Below are positions 22,568-31,579 of a stretch of 64,000 nucleotides of DNA, piece by piece. The first letter of the stretch is position 1. Every line of letters begins with the position of its first letter. The stretch is taken from assembly GCA_020438485.1 (NCBI GenBank), contig JAGQUM010000049.1, forward strand, positions 1 to 64,000. The letters run 5' to 3'. The notes under the pieces are model-generated. The model worked only from the letters and a program-made list of their open reading frames with translations, did no database searches and was not told where the DNA came from. Made by a program: the position numbers and the translations under genes. This stretch comes from Thermoleophilia bacterium. GTDB lineage: Bacteria; Actinomycetota; Thermoleophilia; Miltoncostaeales; Miltoncostaeaceae.

Positions 22568-23708
22568 GCCCGCCGGCCGACGGCCACCGCGGGTCGCCAT
22601 CTTCTCCGCGGCCACGGAGTTCGGTGGGGCCGAGCGGTACGTGGAGACCGTCGCCGCCGATCTCGCCGCGCGGGGATGCGTCGATCTCACGGCGATCCTC
22701 ACGCCTTCGCTCGCCGCGGGCGGGCATGGCGACGCCCTCCGCTCGGCGGGTATCCGGGTGATCACGTGTGCGGCCGAGCCAGCCGGCCGCCTGACACCGG
22801 CGTCCGTGGCGGCCGCGGGACGGGCGGTGCGGAGCGCGCGGGCGGACGTGGTGCACTTCAACCTGGGATCCCCCCGTGCCGCTCAGAACGCGATGGTGGC
22901 GGCCGCCCTACTCAGAACGCCGCGCAGGGTGGCGACGTTTCATCTCGTGCCCGCGCTGCCACCCGCAAGCGGTGCCCGCGGCGCGCTCAAGTCGATCGCG
23001 CGGCGGAGCCGCTGGGCGCTGGTCCACGAGGCGATCGCCGTCTCGCACGGCTCGGCCGCCACCCTCGTCGAGGATCACGACTTCCCCGGATCGAGGCTGA
23101 GGGTGGTGCTCAACGGCGTGGAGGACCGCATCCTCGTTCACCGTCCCGCGCGAGCGGTCGATCCGGCGCGCCCGGTGGTGGGGGCGCTCGGGCGGCTCGA
23201 ACCCCAGAAGGACCTCGGCAGCCTCATCGACGCGATGCCCACGGTGTGGAAGCGGCATCCCACGGCGCTTCTCAGGCTGGCCGGGGACGGGACCGAGCGC
23301 GACCGGCTGGAGCGGCGTGCCCGTGACGTCGATGCCGCCGGAGGCCGCATCGAGTTCGCGGGCGCCACGCGGGACCCGCTTGGCTTCCTCGCTCGCTGTG
23401 ACGTGCTGGCCATGCCGTCCCTCTACGAGGGGCTGCCGTTCGTCCTGCTGGAGGCAATGGCCGTGGGCACCCCCGCCGTCGCGTCGAGGATCCCCGGCGT
23501 GACGGACCTGGCCGACGACGACACCGCGCGTCTGGTCCCACCTCGCAGCCCGGCCCAGCTCGGCGAGGCCATTTCCTCTCTGCTCGCATCGCCCGAGCGT
23601 GCCGCGGGCATGGCCGACAGGGCGCGGCGCCGCGTGCAGGAGCGCTTCACGCAGCGGGCGATGGTGGACGGCGTGGCCCGTCTCTACCGGGTGAACGACA
23701 CGGCCTAG
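22560..23708 (+). CDS. Glycosyltransferase family 4
   Basis: The protein has 382 residues. The N-terminal domain begins with RVAIFSAATEFGGAERYVET, the typical GT4 acceptor-side loop. The C-terminal domain has VVGALGRLEPQKD, LRLAGDGTERDRLE and the EX7E motif in SLYEGLPFVLLEAMAVGTP, and it ends with typical late helices. It overlaps the flippase gene by eight bases. Its TAG stop shares the palindrome CTAG with the stop of the convergent gene on the other strand. Sugar and linkage are unknown. Confidence 0.9.
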   Translation: MPRPAGRRPPRVAIFSAATEFGGAERYVETVAADLAARGCVDLTAILTPSLAAGGHGDALRSAGIRVITCAAEPAGRLTPASVAAAGRAVRSARADVVHFNLGSPRAAQNAMVAAALLRTPRRVATFHLVPALPPASGARGALKSIARRSRWALVHEAIAVSHGSAATLVEDHDFPGSRLRVVLNGVEDRILVHRPARAVDPARPVVGALGRLEPQKDLGSLIDAMPTVWKRHPTALLRLAGDGTERDRLERRARDVDAAGGRIEFAGATRDPLGFLARCDVLAMPSLYEGLPFVLLEAMAVGTPAVASRIPGVTDLADDDTARLVPPRSPAQLGEAISSLLASPERAAGMADRARRRVQERFTQRAMVDGVARLYRVNDTA

Positions 23709-25888
23709 AGCCGTCCTCCCTTCAGGGTGCGTATCCGGGCCAGCGCGTCGGGGCCCAGCACCCTCCGGGTCCGCGCGATCGAGGGGAGGCCCGCGACGGC
23801 GTCGTGCAGCGCCTTGAGCGGCCACAGGGGGTACCCGTCGCGCATCGCGAGCCATCCGAGCCTCAGCGTACGGCGTGCCGAGAACCGGACGGCGTCGCGC
23901 ACCGGGTAGTGGCGTGCGGCGAACCAGACGGAGTTGCGCAGATCGAAGTAGTGCCGCCGCCACGATGCCCTTCCCCGTTCGGAGAAGCTGTGGGTTACGG
24001 AGATGTCCGGGCGGTACACGACGCGCCGGCCCACGTCCATCATCCGCACGGCGAGGTCGTCCTCTTCGATACTGATGAAGTAGTCGGGCGGGTACAGGCC
24101 CACGTCCGCCAGGACCCCCGTCCGGAACGCCACGGCGCCTCCGGCGAAGGTCGCGGTCTCGATGGGTTCACCGCCGGCCGCCCGTGACGGGTGCACGCAT
24201 CCGTTCAGCTCGCGGCCGGTTTCCGCCTCGCGAACCCGGAACGTGATGGCCCCCGCGTCCGGGGCGGCACGGAACGCGTCCACCACGCGGCGCAGCGTGG
24301 CGGAATCGTCGAGCCACACGTCGTCGTCGAGCGTGACCAGGTACTCCGCCGTGGCCCGCGACATCGCGGCGTTCCTGGCCACCGCACCGTAGTTCTCTCC
24401 CAGCCGGATCACCTCGACGTGCGGGAACTCCGCCTCCACGGTCTCCGCCGCGGAGGCGGATCCGGGGCCGTTGCAGACCACGCGGACCGCCGCCGGCCGC
24501 AGGGTCTGCCGCCCGATGCTCTCGAGAAGGCGCCGCAGTTCGTGAACGCGCCCCAGCGTGACGATCGCGACGTCGAGTGCCCCTGTCGCGAACGGGGGCC
24601 GGGGCGGGAGGGCGAGTTCATCCGGCAGCACGGGATGCCGCACCGCGCGAGGCCCCCATCCCGCCGCGAGCCGCGTCTGCGGGGGCCGCCGGGAGCGCGT
24701 CGCGGCGTGCCGCTCCACGACGCCGACGAACCGTTCTCCGAGCATGGGCCACGCGTAGCGCGCAGCGACGAGGGCGAACGCCCGTTCCCTCAACGTCTGC
24801 GCCAGCGCCGGGTCGGCCTCAAGACGCAGGATGCGCCCCGGGAGATCCTCCGGCCGGTCGCCGATCAGGGCGTTCTCGCCGTCCACGAGGTCGATGCCCT
24901 CGACGGCCGTGGCGGTTCCGATCACGGGGACACCCGCCGCCATGGCCTCGAGCACCTTGAGCCGCGTCCCTCCCCCCGACGTGATGGGAAGGACCACCGC
25001 CGACGCGGCCGCGACCACGGCCGCCATGTCGTCGACCGGCGACGCGACCTCGGCCCCCGCACCCGCGGCCCGGCGGCGAAGCGCGTCGTCGGCTCCGCGC
25101 CCCGCCACGATCCAGCGTCGGGGGGTGCCGGGCCGGGGCGGGACGGCCGGGATCACGTCTCCCAGCAGCGCGTCCACCGCCTGCCGATTCGGTCCGTACC
25201 CGAGGTCACCGATGTACGCGTAGACGGGAACGGGGCCCTCCGTCCTGGGGGGCAGGACGGAGGGCACGGAAGCCCCGTTCGGAACGACCGCCGCAGCGAC
25301 GCCGTCCGCATGGAGCATCTCGGCCTCGTACGGCGCGCAGACCACACAGGCGCCGCGCCTCAGCCTGTCCAGTTCGTGGCGCCGCACGCGGGACCCATTG
25401 AGGAGGCGGTCGCCCCACCGGCGGACCTGCGTCATGCCGGCCCGCTCGCGAGCGTGCCGCATGTACTCGATGTTGTGGGTGTCGACGACCGTGGGAATGC
25501 GTCGCATGACCCGGGGCCCGGGGCACCTCCCCACCGTGGCCGCCACCGCCACGTCGATGGTGTCCGCGCGCTCCAGGAGCCAGCGGTCCAGCGCGGCGTT
25601 GCGCGGGCGGGCGAAACGCAGGGGCACGCCGCGGGCCAGCGACGCCAGCGCACCCAACCGGAACAGGCGCGGTTTCGGCACGTGGACGTGCGCGATCGCG
25701 CGATCGCAGAGCCAGGCGGCCGTGGCCCGGGAGGGTGCCTCGGTGAAGACCACCGTCACGTCGTGCGTGCGGGCCATGGCCTCGAGGAGGCGGGCGTTTC
25801 GGATGCGGGCGCCGTTGTGAAGCGGCAGCAGGTCGTCCTGGGTGAGGAAGGCCACGTGCCGTCGCACGGGCGCCGGGGACCCGGTCAT
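23705..25888 (-). CDS. Bifunctional glycosyltransferase: GT4 domain fused to GT2 domain
   Basis: One uninterrupted frame of 727 residues carries two transferase domains. Residues 1 to about 390 are GT-B: HVAFLTQDDLLPLHNGARIRN, PTVVDTHNIEYMRH, YAYIGDLGYGPN, and GGGTRLKVLEAMAAGVPVI at the donor site. After a short Arg/Pro linker, residues from about 425 on are GT-A/GT2: DVAIVTLGRVHELRRLL, VTLDDDVWLDD (the DxD metal site), and SIEEDDLAVRM (the ED base motif). The two activities may add consecutive sugars. The ATG at 25888 overlaps the preceding gene as ATGA. The last codons share CTAG with the convergent glycosyltransferase. There is no change in composition at the junction, so the fusion looks genuine. 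Confidence 0.88.
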   Translation of the reverse strand: MTGSPAPVRRHVAFLTQDDLLPLHNGARIRNARLLEAMARTHDVTVVFTEAPSRATAAWLCDRAIAHVHVPKPRLFRLGALASLARGVPLRFARPRNAALDRWLLERADTIDVAVAATVGRCPGPRVMRRIPTVVDTHNIEYMRHARERAGMTQVRRWGDRLLNGSRVRRHELDRLRRGACVVCAPYEAEMLHADGVAAAVVPNGASVPSVLPPRTEGPVPVYAYIGDLGYGPNRQAVDALLGDVIPAVPPRPGTPRRWIVAGRGADDALRRRAAGAGAEVASPVDDMAAVVAAASAVVLPITSGGGTRLKVLEAMAAGVPVIGTATAVEGIDLVDGENALIGDRPEDLPGRILRLEADPALAQTLRERAFALVAARYAWPMLGERFVGVVERHAATRSRRPPQTRLAAGWGPRAVRHPVLPDELALPPRPPFATGALDVAIVTLGRVHELRRLLESIGRQTLRPAAVRVVCNGPGSASAAETVEAEFPHVEVIRLGENYGAVARNAAMSRATAEYLVTLDDDVWLDDSATLRRVVDAFRAAPDAGAITFRVREAETGRELNGCVHPSRAAGGEPIETATFAGGAVAFRTGVLADVGLYPPDYFISIEEDDLAVRMMDVGRRVVYRPDISVTHSFSERGRASWRRHYFDLRNSVWFAARHYPVRDAVRFSARRTLRLGWLAMRDGYPLWPLKALHDAVAGLPSIARTRRVLGPDALARIRTLKGGRL

Positions 25889-27057
25889 CGTGCTGTCGCC
25901 CCGTCGCCGCGTGCGAGCCGGAGGCATATCGCCGCCATCTCGTCGCGGAACCGTGCACGGGAGAAGCGGGACGCGCGCCGGCTCAGCTCCTCCCGGGGGG
26001 CCGCGGCCCCGCCGGCGATCCTGCCGACCGCGGCGCGTACCGCCTCGACGGTCGGCGCCTCGATGAGGATGCCCGCCTCCGCCGAGTCCACGATGTCGGC
26101 GGCGCCGCCGCGGGCGAGGCCGATCACCGGCGTTCCGCACGCGAGGCTCTCGGCCATCGTGATTCCGAAGTCCTCGTGAGCGGGGAACACGAACGCACGG
26201 GCGGTGCGGAGCACGTCCCGCAGCTCCCCATCCTCCCGGCGTCCCATGATGTCGATGTTCGGCGTGGCACGCTCGCGCAGGTGCCCCTCCAACGGTCCGG
26301 TGCCGATCACCTTCAGCGGGTGGGGCAGTTCGCGGAACGCCTCCACCACGAGGTCCGCCCGCTTGTACGCGACCAGCCTGCCGACGTACACGAAATGGTC
26401 GCCGGGGGTCCCGCCGGGCGTGAAGTACCCGGTGTCGACGGGGGGATGCACGACGTGGGCGGTCCGGCCGTACGCATCGGCGATCCGGCGGGACACGTCG
26501 GTCGAGTTGGCAACGAACTCCGTCACCCGGGCGGACGCGCGCCGATCCCACCTGCGGAACGCCGCCATCAGTACCCTCACGAACGGACGGAGGGCTGCGG
26601 GAAACCGCTCCCGCTCGAGTTCGAACTCCCACGCGTAACGCATGGGGGTGTGGCAGTAACACAGGTGGGGGATGCCCGCCGCGACCCTCACCGCCTTGGC
26701 GCATGCGTGGCTGCTGGAGATGACGAGGTCGACGTCGTCGACCCTGCGCCGCAGGCGCCACGCGGCCGGCATCAGGGGGATCAGCTTCTCGTAATGGCGC
26801 GCCGCCCCCGGGATCCGCTGCAGTAACGACACCTCCGCCCTCGCGAGGGCGCCCGGGATCCGGCCCGGGTTCATCACCGTGGTGAGCAGCCGGGCATCGG
26901 GGAACATGGCGAGCAGTTCCTCGACGCAACGCTCCGACCCCGCGTAGCTCACGAGCCAATCGTGGGCGATCGCCACCCGCAGGCCCGCCACCCCCGCCCC
27001 GGGGGCGGACGTCGCCTCGTCCTCCGCGACGCCGGTTCGCGCGTCGGACGGCCCCAC
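25885..27057 (-). CDS. Glycosyltransferase family 4 (WbaZ-like)
   Basis: The protein has 390 residues from GTG 27057, chosen for GGGGA eight bases upstream and a 23-base gap from the previous gene. The domain itself begins near residue 24 with LRVAIAHDWLVSYAGSERC. Then follow the hallmark CYCHTPMRYAWE of mannosyl/rhamnosyl-transferases of this subgroup, HFVYVGRLVAYKRADLVV, and the EX7E-like EDFGITMAESLACGTPVI. It probably adds one of the first sugars after the priming step, since it lies just downstream of the priming transferase in the same operon. Donor sugar is not certain. Confidence 0.88.
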   Translation of the reverse strand: MGPSDARTGVAEDEATSAPGAGVAGLRVAIAHDWLVSYAGSERCVEELLAMFPDARLLTTVMNPGRIPGALARAEVSLLQRIPGAARHYEKLIPLMPAAWRLRRRVDDVDLVISSSHACAKAVRVAAGIPHLCYCHTPMRYAWEFELERERFPAALRPFVRVLMAAFRRWDRRASARVTEFVANSTDVSRRIADAYGRTAHVVHPPVDTGYFTPGGTPGDHFVYVGRLVAYKRADLVVEAFRELPHPLKVIGTGPLEGHLRERATPNIDIMGRREDGELRDVLRTARAFVFPAHEDFGITMAESLACGTPVIGLARGGAADIVDSAEAGILIEAPTVEAVRAAVGRIAGGAAAPREELSRRASRFSRARFRDEMAAICLRLARGDGATAR

Positions 27058-27080
27058 CTCGGGTTCCCCGCTTCCCGGCG

Positions 27081-28533
27081 CTATTTCGCGCCCTCGCCCC
27101 TGAGCACGACCTTCACGGTGCGTGCGAGGACCCTGAGGTCCTGACGAAGCGACCAGTGCCGGACGTAGCTGTAGTCCATCTGCATCCTGGTCTCCCAATC
27201 CACGTCGCTGCGGCCGAGAACCTGCCACAGACCGGTCAGGCCCGGGCGCATCTCGTGCCTGGCGTGCTGCCACGGTTCCAGGCACTCCACCTCGAAGGGG
27301 CGCAGCGGGCGTGGACCCACGAGGCTCATCTCGCCCTTCACGACGTTGATGAGCTGCGGCAGTTCGTCCAGTGACGTGCGCCGGATGAAGTGCCCAACGC
27401 GTGTGATGCGCGACCGGTCGCTCTTGAGGCGCTCCACGACCTCGGAGATGGCGGCGCCCGGCTCCCCCTGCGCGGCGGCGCTCAGCTCGTCCGCACCGGT
27501 CAGCCCGCCCCGCATCGAGCGGAACTTCATCACGCGGAACACGTCGCCACGGCGACCCACGCGCTCCTGGCGGTAAAGGACCGGGCCCGGCGACGTCACC
27601 TTGACGGCGACGGCCACCGCGGCCATCACGGGCGCGGCGACGACCAGCACGACGCCCGCCGCGACGATGTCGAACGCGCGCTTCACCGCCCGCCGTCCCG
27701 GCCCGGCAGAGGGAGCCCCCACCTGAACCAATCCCAGGTCACCGAGGGCCTCGATACGGGTGGCCGATCCCATGAGTTGGTAGAGGCGCGGCACGACGTC
27801 CACGCGCACGCCCCGCGGGGTGCTCAATCGCAGGGCCGCCGCAAGGTCGCGGTCCCGGCTGGCATCGGAGAACGCGATGAGCACTCGCGAGTAGCGCCCG
27901 CTGTCGACAAGAGCCGGAAGGTCGTCGAGGGAGCCGACGAGTGGCACGTCGCCGCAGTCCAGGGGGGGCGGTGTCGACCACCCCGACCACACGCACCCCG
28001 TGCTCGGGATGCCGGAGAGTCAGTTCCACCAGGCGACGGGCAACGACGCCGCTGCCCACCACCAGGGCGGGTTCGGGCCGGCGGCGCACCACCTGTGCGG
28101 CGGCCACGCGCCCGATGAGCCATGCCACCACGATCGACACCCAGATCACGGTGAGGCTCGAGATCAAAGGACGTCCTCCCGTCGCGCTGACGACGACGGC
28201 CGCCAGCCACGTGGAGAACCCGGCCGATGCCGCCAGGCCACCCAGCTCCAGGGGCAGGTTGCCCAGGGGGCGACGGGTGCGCTCGTATCCGCCTGAGAGG
28301 TAGACCATCAGCGGTCCGCTGGCCAGCAGAGCCAGTCCCGCGATGGAGCGGCCCGGCGCGGACTGCTCCTCGATCCCGTCCACCAGGGCGTGGAGACCGA
28401 TCACCAGCGCAACGGAGACCACGTCCCAGAGGACCAGCAGCGGACGCAGCGACGGGCGCGGCCGCACCCCGCCATGATCGGCGGACTTGCCCGCCGCCTG
28501 CTGCGCCGGCGCCGTCTGGGCCGTTGCCTCCAC
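27081..28533 (-). pseudogene. Priming polyprenyl-phosphate sugar transferase (WcaJ/WbaP family), split by a frameshift
   Basis: Two overlapping frames carry the two halves of one family. The upstream half (from GTG 28533) has four or five membrane helices and a Rossmann-like domain (EPALVVGSGVVARRLVEL, then HGVRVVGVVDTAPP). It then runs out of frame at a C7 run on the minus strand (plus-strand G run 27962-27968). The downstream half continues with LDCGDVPLVGSLDDLPAL and the catalytic Bac_transf domain: [51 protein letters not shown] and [10 protein letters not shown]. Removing one C joins them into a full-length protein of about 480 residues. The enzyme starts synthesis by loading a sugar phosphate onto undecaprenyl phosphate. 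It may be a true mutation, phase variation, or a sequencing error. Confidence 0.85.
27962..27968 (-). repeat. Homopolymer run of seven C in the priming transferase gene
   Basis: The plus strand reads A, seven G, then CGG; on the coding strand this is GCC CCC CCT. With six C the codons GCC CCC CTG GAC would follow in frame and restore the conserved protein. This is the exact point where the two halves of the transferase part. Confidence 0.85.
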
Positions 28534-28636
28534 GCGTTCCCCCGTCTGCGCTACTCACTTGCGGTCTGTTGCGCATGGTCCGTGAGGGGCGGAGCTCGCA
28601 CCACTGGGCCGACGTCGAGACCGAACGCCAGATTCG

Positions 28637-28682
28637 CCTAAACTTTGGGTTAGGTCGCCTGCGTTTGACGGCTTTGTAAAGC
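28637..28682. promoter_or_regulatory. AT-rich inverted repeats upstream of the sugar transferase gene
   Basis: In a 252-base gap between dxs and the sugar transferase gene, 28637-28654 reads CCTAAACTTTGGGTTAGG, an inverted repeat with one mismatch. The bases 28671-28682 read GCTTTGTAAAGC, five-base arms around GT. This is the lowest-GC spot for several kilobases, so a promoter or operator for the minus-strand polysaccharide genes is likely here. No clear -35/-10 pair could be assigned. Confidence 0.4.
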
Positions 28683-28785
28683 TTCGGCGCTTTTCCGGGT
28701 GGGTTTGGGGGATTTCATCGCTTTGCGCTGCGAGGGGGCCGCGACGCGCGAGCCGTCCGCCCCGGAGCCCTCAATCGTTGCCGCG

Positions 28786-30693
28786 TCAGCGCGTGCCGTG
28801 CGCGGCCTGCTCCCGGTGGAACGCGCGGGCGACGGCGTCGGCGACCGTCGACGGGTCCAGGCCCGCCTCGGCCAGGAGCAGATCCCGCTTCCCATGGTCG
28901 ATGAACCGGTCCGGCAGGCCCAGCGTGAGTACGCGCGCCGGCGAGTGCTGCAGGGCCTCGAGAACCGCACCGCCGAAGCCGGCGAGCGCTGCGTGATCCT
29001 CGACGGTGACGATCAGCTCATGATCGGCGGCGAGCCGGTGGAGCAGCTCGGTGTCCAGGGGCTTGCAGAAACGCGCGTTCACCACGGTGGGCGCCACGCC
29101 CACGCGGTCGGCCACCAGCTCCGCCGCCTGCAGGGCGAGGCCCACCCCGTGGCCGTAGCCCACCAGCGCCACGCCCTCGCCACGCTCGAGCACCTCACCC
29201 CGCCCCACCGGCAGCAGCTCGGGCGTCTGGGGTACCTCCGCGCCCGGCCCCGCCCCGCGCGGGTAGCGGAACGCGACGGGCCCGTCGATGGCCAGGGCGG
29301 TGTGCAGCATGTGCACCAGCTCCGCCTCGTCCTTCGGCGCCATGATCGTCATGTTCGGGACGGCCCGCAGATACGCCAGGTCGAAGACCCCGTGGTGTGT
29401 GGGGCCGTCGTCGCCCACCAGGCCGCCGCGGTCGATGGCGAACACCACGTTGAGGTTCTGCAGCGCCACGTCGTGGACGATGGGGTCGAACGCACGCTGC
29501 AGGAACGTCGAGTACATCGCGCAGACGGGCTTGAACCCGGCGATGGCCAGGCCACACGCGAACACCACGCCGTGCTGCTCCGCGATGCCCACGTCGTACG
29601 TGCGCTCGGGGAAGCGGTCGCGCATGTGGTTCGTGCCGGTTCCCTTGAGCATCGCGGCGGTGACGGCGATCACCCGCGGGTCCGCCTCGGCCTCGCGCAC
29701 CAGCGCCTGCCCGAACACCTCCGTGTACGTGGGCGGCGGCGGGGTCGCGGGCTTGCGCGCCGTGCCGCACGCGGGGTCGAACGGCGTGGCGCCGTGCATG
29801 TGCTCCACGTCGCTCTCGGCCGGGTCATACCCCTTGCCCTTCACGGTCTGGGCGTGGATCAGGACCGGGCGCTGGCGCTCGATGCCCGTCCGGATCGCCC
29901 GGCGCAGGGCCTCGATGTCGTGGCCGTCGATGGGCCCGACGTACGCGAACCCCAGCGACTCGAACAGCGCCCCGTGCTGGAACCAGAGCGCCTTCGTGGC
30001 GTCGCGCAGGTGGGTGCCCACCGCCTCGGCACCGGGCAGGCGGGCGAGCCCCCGCTCCATCTCCTCGCGCACCCGCGTGATGGTGGAGTCGACGCGCGCC
30101 TTCTGGAACATCCTCGCCAGCGCACCCACGTTCTCGCTGATGCTCATGCCGTTGTCGTTGAGCACGACCACCATCGGCGTCCCGAGCGCGCCGGCCTGGT
30201 TGAGCCCCTCGTACGCCATGCCGCCCGTCATGGCGCCGTCGCCGATGACGCAGGCCACGTGGTTGCCGCCGCCACCGGGCATCCGGGCGGCCTCCGCCAG
30301 CCCCACGCCGTAGCTCACGGACGTCGACGCGTGGCCGGCACCCATCACGTCGTGCGGGCTCTCCTCGCGCCGCAGGAACCCGCTCATGCCGCCGTGCTGG
30401 CGCAGCGTCCCGAACTCGGGCAGGCGGCCCGTCAGCAGCTTGTGGCCGTAGGCCTGGTGGCCCACGTCCCACAGGATCTTGTCGCGGGGGCTCTGCAGCT
30501 CGCAGTGCAGGGCGATGGTGAGCTCGACCGTGCCGAGGCTCGCACCCAGGTGGCCGCCGGTCTCCGAGACGGTCGCGATGATCGCGTCGCGCATCTCTGC
30601 CGCCAGCCTCTGCAGCGCGTCGGGTGAGAGCGAGGCGACGTCGTGGGGGTCGGTCAGCGCCTCGAGGATGGGAAAGCGGCGTTCGGGAGCCAT
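28786..30693 (-). CDS. dxs: 1-deoxy-D-xylulose-5-phosphate synthase
   Basis: This thiamin-diphosphate enzyme joins pyruvate and glyceraldehyde 3-phosphate in the first step of the MEP isoprenoid pathway. The protein has 635 residues, the family length. Seen are GGHLGASLGTVELT (catalytic His region), WDVGHQAYGHKLLTGR, the ThDP motif CVIGDGAMTGGMAYEGLN, AMYSTFLQRAFDPIVHDV, the DRGGLVGDDGPTHHG loop and the C-terminal transketolase domain. ATG 30693 gives the usual N-terminus; a TTG seven codons upstream is possible. It is the last gene of the long aroC-to-dxs run. Isoprenoids feed undecaprenyl phosphate, used by the adjacent polysaccharide locus. Confidence 0.97.
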   Translation of the reverse strand: MAPERRFPILEALTDPHDVASLSPDALQRLAAEMRDAIIATVSETGGHLGASLGTVELTIALHCELQSPRDKILWDVGHQAYGHKLLTGRLPEFGTLRQHGGMSGFLRREESPHDVMGAGHASTSVSYGVGLAEAARMPGGGGNHVACVIGDGAMTGGMAYEGLNQAGALGTPMVVVLNDNGMSISENVGALARMFQKARVDSTITRVREEMERGLARLPGAEAVGTHLRDATKALWFQHGALFESLGFAYVGPIDGHDIEALRRAIRTGIERQRPVLIHAQTVKGKGYDPAESDVEHMHGATPFDPACGTARKPATPPPPTYTEVFGQALVREAEADPRVIAVTAAMLKGTGTNHMRDRFPERTYDVGIAEQHGVVFACGLAIAGFKPVCAMYSTFLQRAFDPIVHDVALQNLNVVFAIDRGGLVGDDGPTHHGVFDLAYLRAVPNMTIMAPKDEAELVHMLHTALAIDGPVAFRYPRGAGPGAEVPQTPELLPVGRGEVLERGEGVALVGYGHGVGLALQAAELVADRVGVAPTVVNARFCKPLDTELLHRLAADHELIVTVEDHAALAGFGGAVLEALQHSPARVLTLGLPDRFIDHGKRDLLLAEAGLDPSTVADAVARAFHREQAAHGTR

Positions 30694-30726
30694 GTGACCG
30701 TCCACGATACCCAAACCCGGTCGGGT

Positions 30727-31545
30727 TCAGACCTCTCCCGGTGGCGCAGGCGACGTCCCGGCCTCCACGGCGGCGCCGATCCGCTCGTCGATGTCGGGCG
30801 CGGTGGCCGCGTCGCGCGCGTCGGCGAGAGCCAGGAACACCTCCCGGTTGCCCTTCGGCCCCGGCACGCCCGAGTCGGAGGCGTCCAGCACGGCGCCGCC
30901 CCACGCGGCGACGCACTCGGCGACCCGGTTCACGGCCCTACGCCGGACCTCCGGATCCCGCACCACCCCGCCCGACCCCACGTCCCTCCTGCCGGCCTCG
31001 AACTGCGGCTTGACCATCAGGCAGGCCCGCCAGCCCGGCGCCGCGCACGCGACCACGGCGGGCCAGACGAGCGTGAGCGAGATGAACGACACGTCCGCGG
31101 CCACGAAGTCGGGCGGGTACACCAGGCCCCCGGGGGTGAGGTGCCTGGCGTTCGTCCGCTCCATCACCGTCACGCGGGGGTCGTTGCGCAGCGACCAGGC
31201 AAGCTGGCCGTACCCGACGTCCAGCGCGATGACGTGCCCCGCGCCCCGTCGCAGGAGGCAGTCCGTGAAGCCACCGGTGGACGCCCCCACGTCGAGCGCC
31301 CGCACCCCGGCCACGTCCCATCCCAGGTGGTCGAGCGCGTTCGCGAGCTTGCCCCCGGCGCGCGACACGTAGCCGTCCGTCGCGGCCACCGTCACGTCGG
31401 CGTCCGCGGCGACCATTTGGCCGGGCTTGTGGGCGGGCGCCCCGTCCACCCGCACGTGCCCCGCAAGCACCAGCGCCTGGGCTCGGGAACGGGTGGGCGC
31501 CAGCCCGCGCCCGGTCATCAGCGCGTCCAGTCTCTCGCGTGCCAT
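30727..31545 (-). CDS. tlyA: TlyA-family rRNA methyltransferase / hemolysin A-like protein
   Basis: The protein has 272 residues from ATG 31545. An S4 RNA-binding domain comes first (RLDALMTGRGLAPTRSRAQ, HVRVDG). An FtsJ-type methyltransferase domain follows, with SAM motif VRALDVGASTGGFTDCLL at about 83-100, ALDVGYGQLAW, DVSFISLTLVWP and MVKPQFEAGR. TlyA of mycobacteria 2'-O-methylates 16S and 23S rRNA and confers capreomycin sensitivity. It usually stands next to nadK and recN; here it lies between the TfoX-like gene and dxs, and nadK is about 19 kb away. A small hairpin (AACCCG/CGGGTT) lies just after its stop. Confidence 0.94.
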   Translation of the reverse strand: MARERLDALMTGRGLAPTRSRAQALVLAGHVRVDGAPAHKPGQMVAADADVTVAATDGYVSRAGGKLANALDHLGWDVAGVRALDVGASTGGFTDCLLRRGAGHVIALDVGYGQLAWSLRNDPRVTVMERTNARHLTPGGLVYPPDFVAADVSFISLTLVWPAVVACAAPGWRACLMVKPQFEAGRRDVGSGGVVRDPEVRRRAVNRVAECVAAWGGAVLDASDSGVPGPKGNREVFLALADARDAATAPDIDERIGAAVEAGTSPAPPGEV

Positions 31546-31579
31546 CGCGCACAGGGTACCCGCGGGACCGCCGGCCGCG

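Noticed and set aside
27962-27968. Programmed ribosomal frameshifting as the reason for the split sugar transferase.
   Set aside because: No stimulatory pseudoknot or upstream Shine-Dalgarno-like element was seen near the C-run, and the family is not known to use frameshifting. Slippage mutation or sequencing error is simpler.
12208-28533. The locus as a teichoic-acid or outer-membrane lipopolysaccharide cluster.
   Set aside because: There is no Tag/Tar-type polymerase, no ABC exporter and no Wza or lipid A gene; Wzx, Wzy-like and Wzz/BY-kinase genes together fit a Wzx/Wzy exopolysaccharide or capsule.
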